Assembly: GCF_047495555.1 (NCBI RefSeq)
Contig: NZ_CP166866.1
Location: 682,001-746,000, forward strand
Reading direction: 5' to 3'
DNA from: Methanobacterium_D sp040373355
GTDB lineage: Archaea; Methanobacteriota; Methanobacteria; Methanobacteriales; Methanobacteriaceae
Length of the DNA stretch: 64,000 nucleotides
Below the pieces are notes generated by a model, which worked only from the letters and a program-made list of their open reading frames with translations, had not been told where the DNA came from and did not search any database. Both the position numbers and the translations under genes were made by a program. Below are positions 63,962-64,000 of the stretch, one piece after another. Each line of letters starts with the position of its first letter. Position 1 is the stretch's first letter.

Positions 63962-64000
63962 ATGGATGTTTTTGAAGCTATAAGTAAAAGAAGAAGCATT
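63962..64000 (+). CDS. Nitroreductase-family protein, first 13 codons
   Basis: The window ends inside this gene. MDVFEAISKRRSI is the typical start of FMN-dependent nitroreductase-family proteins, and AGGAGAT precedes the ATG. Product assignment rests on these residues only. Confidence 0.5.
   Translation, partial: MDVFEAISKRRSI

Overview
The window is AT-rich archaeal DNA that reads as a Methanobacterium-type methanogen (order Methanobacteriales). The evidence is a complete coenzyme F420-reducing hydrogenase operon (frhADGB), the coenzyme F430 enzyme CfbD, an MthK-type potassium channel, archaeal RNA polymerase, replication and ribosomal genes, Shine-Dalgarno sites of the GGAGGTGAT kind, and frequent GTG and TTG starts. 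Methanol genes (the start of mtaB, plus mtaA) suggest that it can also use methanol. Layout: 1-2.1 kb holds the methanol genes around an unknown divergent gene. 2.3-9 kb holds membrane and surface proteins, a HypE-like/hisH/sugar-nucleotide transferase operon and cfbD. 9.2-17.6 kb holds a secreted zinc peptidase-like protein, sfsA, the K+ channel, an Na,K-ATPase-like P-type pump, DUF308 and YbjQ proteins and a YchF-type GTPase. 17.8-25.4 kb holds cbiE, a broken cupin gene, and a conserved translation/RNA block (HemK2-like methylase, ksgA, DUF655, rpo4, L21e, pus10, srp54). 25.7-35.9 kb is an information-processing region: hpt, dph2, csl4, rpo11, endonuclease dU, Nudix, tfs, PCNA, GINS, L44e, S27e, aIF2-alpha, Nop10, PAC2 and EndoQ. 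36.5-42.2 kb is more accessory: a MoxR/VWA pair, a HEPN-like protein, two arginine tRNAs embedded in palindromic repeats, PAC2 and PepSY proteins. 42.5-46 kb is frhADGB followed by a strong terminator-like hairpin. 46-52.5 kb holds small membrane/coiled-coil proteins, map, the initiator tRNA and RNase P RNA. 52.6-56 kb holds a sugar-dehydrogenase-like protein with a DUF2769 cysteine domain next to a free DUF2769 protein and an F420-type oxidoreductase. 56-60.6 kb is dnaJ, dnaK and grpE with a divergent ArsR-type regulator. 60.6-64 kb is hypF, larB and the start of a nitroreductase gene. How the genes fit together: methanol methyl groups would pass through MtaB and MtaA to coenzyme M. FrhADGB supplies reduced F420. 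HypF, FrhD and the HypE-like protein serve hydrogenase maturation, CfbD serves F430, and CbiE serves the corrinoid needed by the methanol system. The most unusual signal is a set of short perfect hairpins, mostly with 3-base loops, strung together at about eight places. One chain of 96 bases sits in frame inside the Nudix gene. Three related copies lie just 3' of stable RNA genes (two tRNA-Arg genes and RNase P RNA). No CRISPR array, rRNA gene, transposase or prophage was seen.
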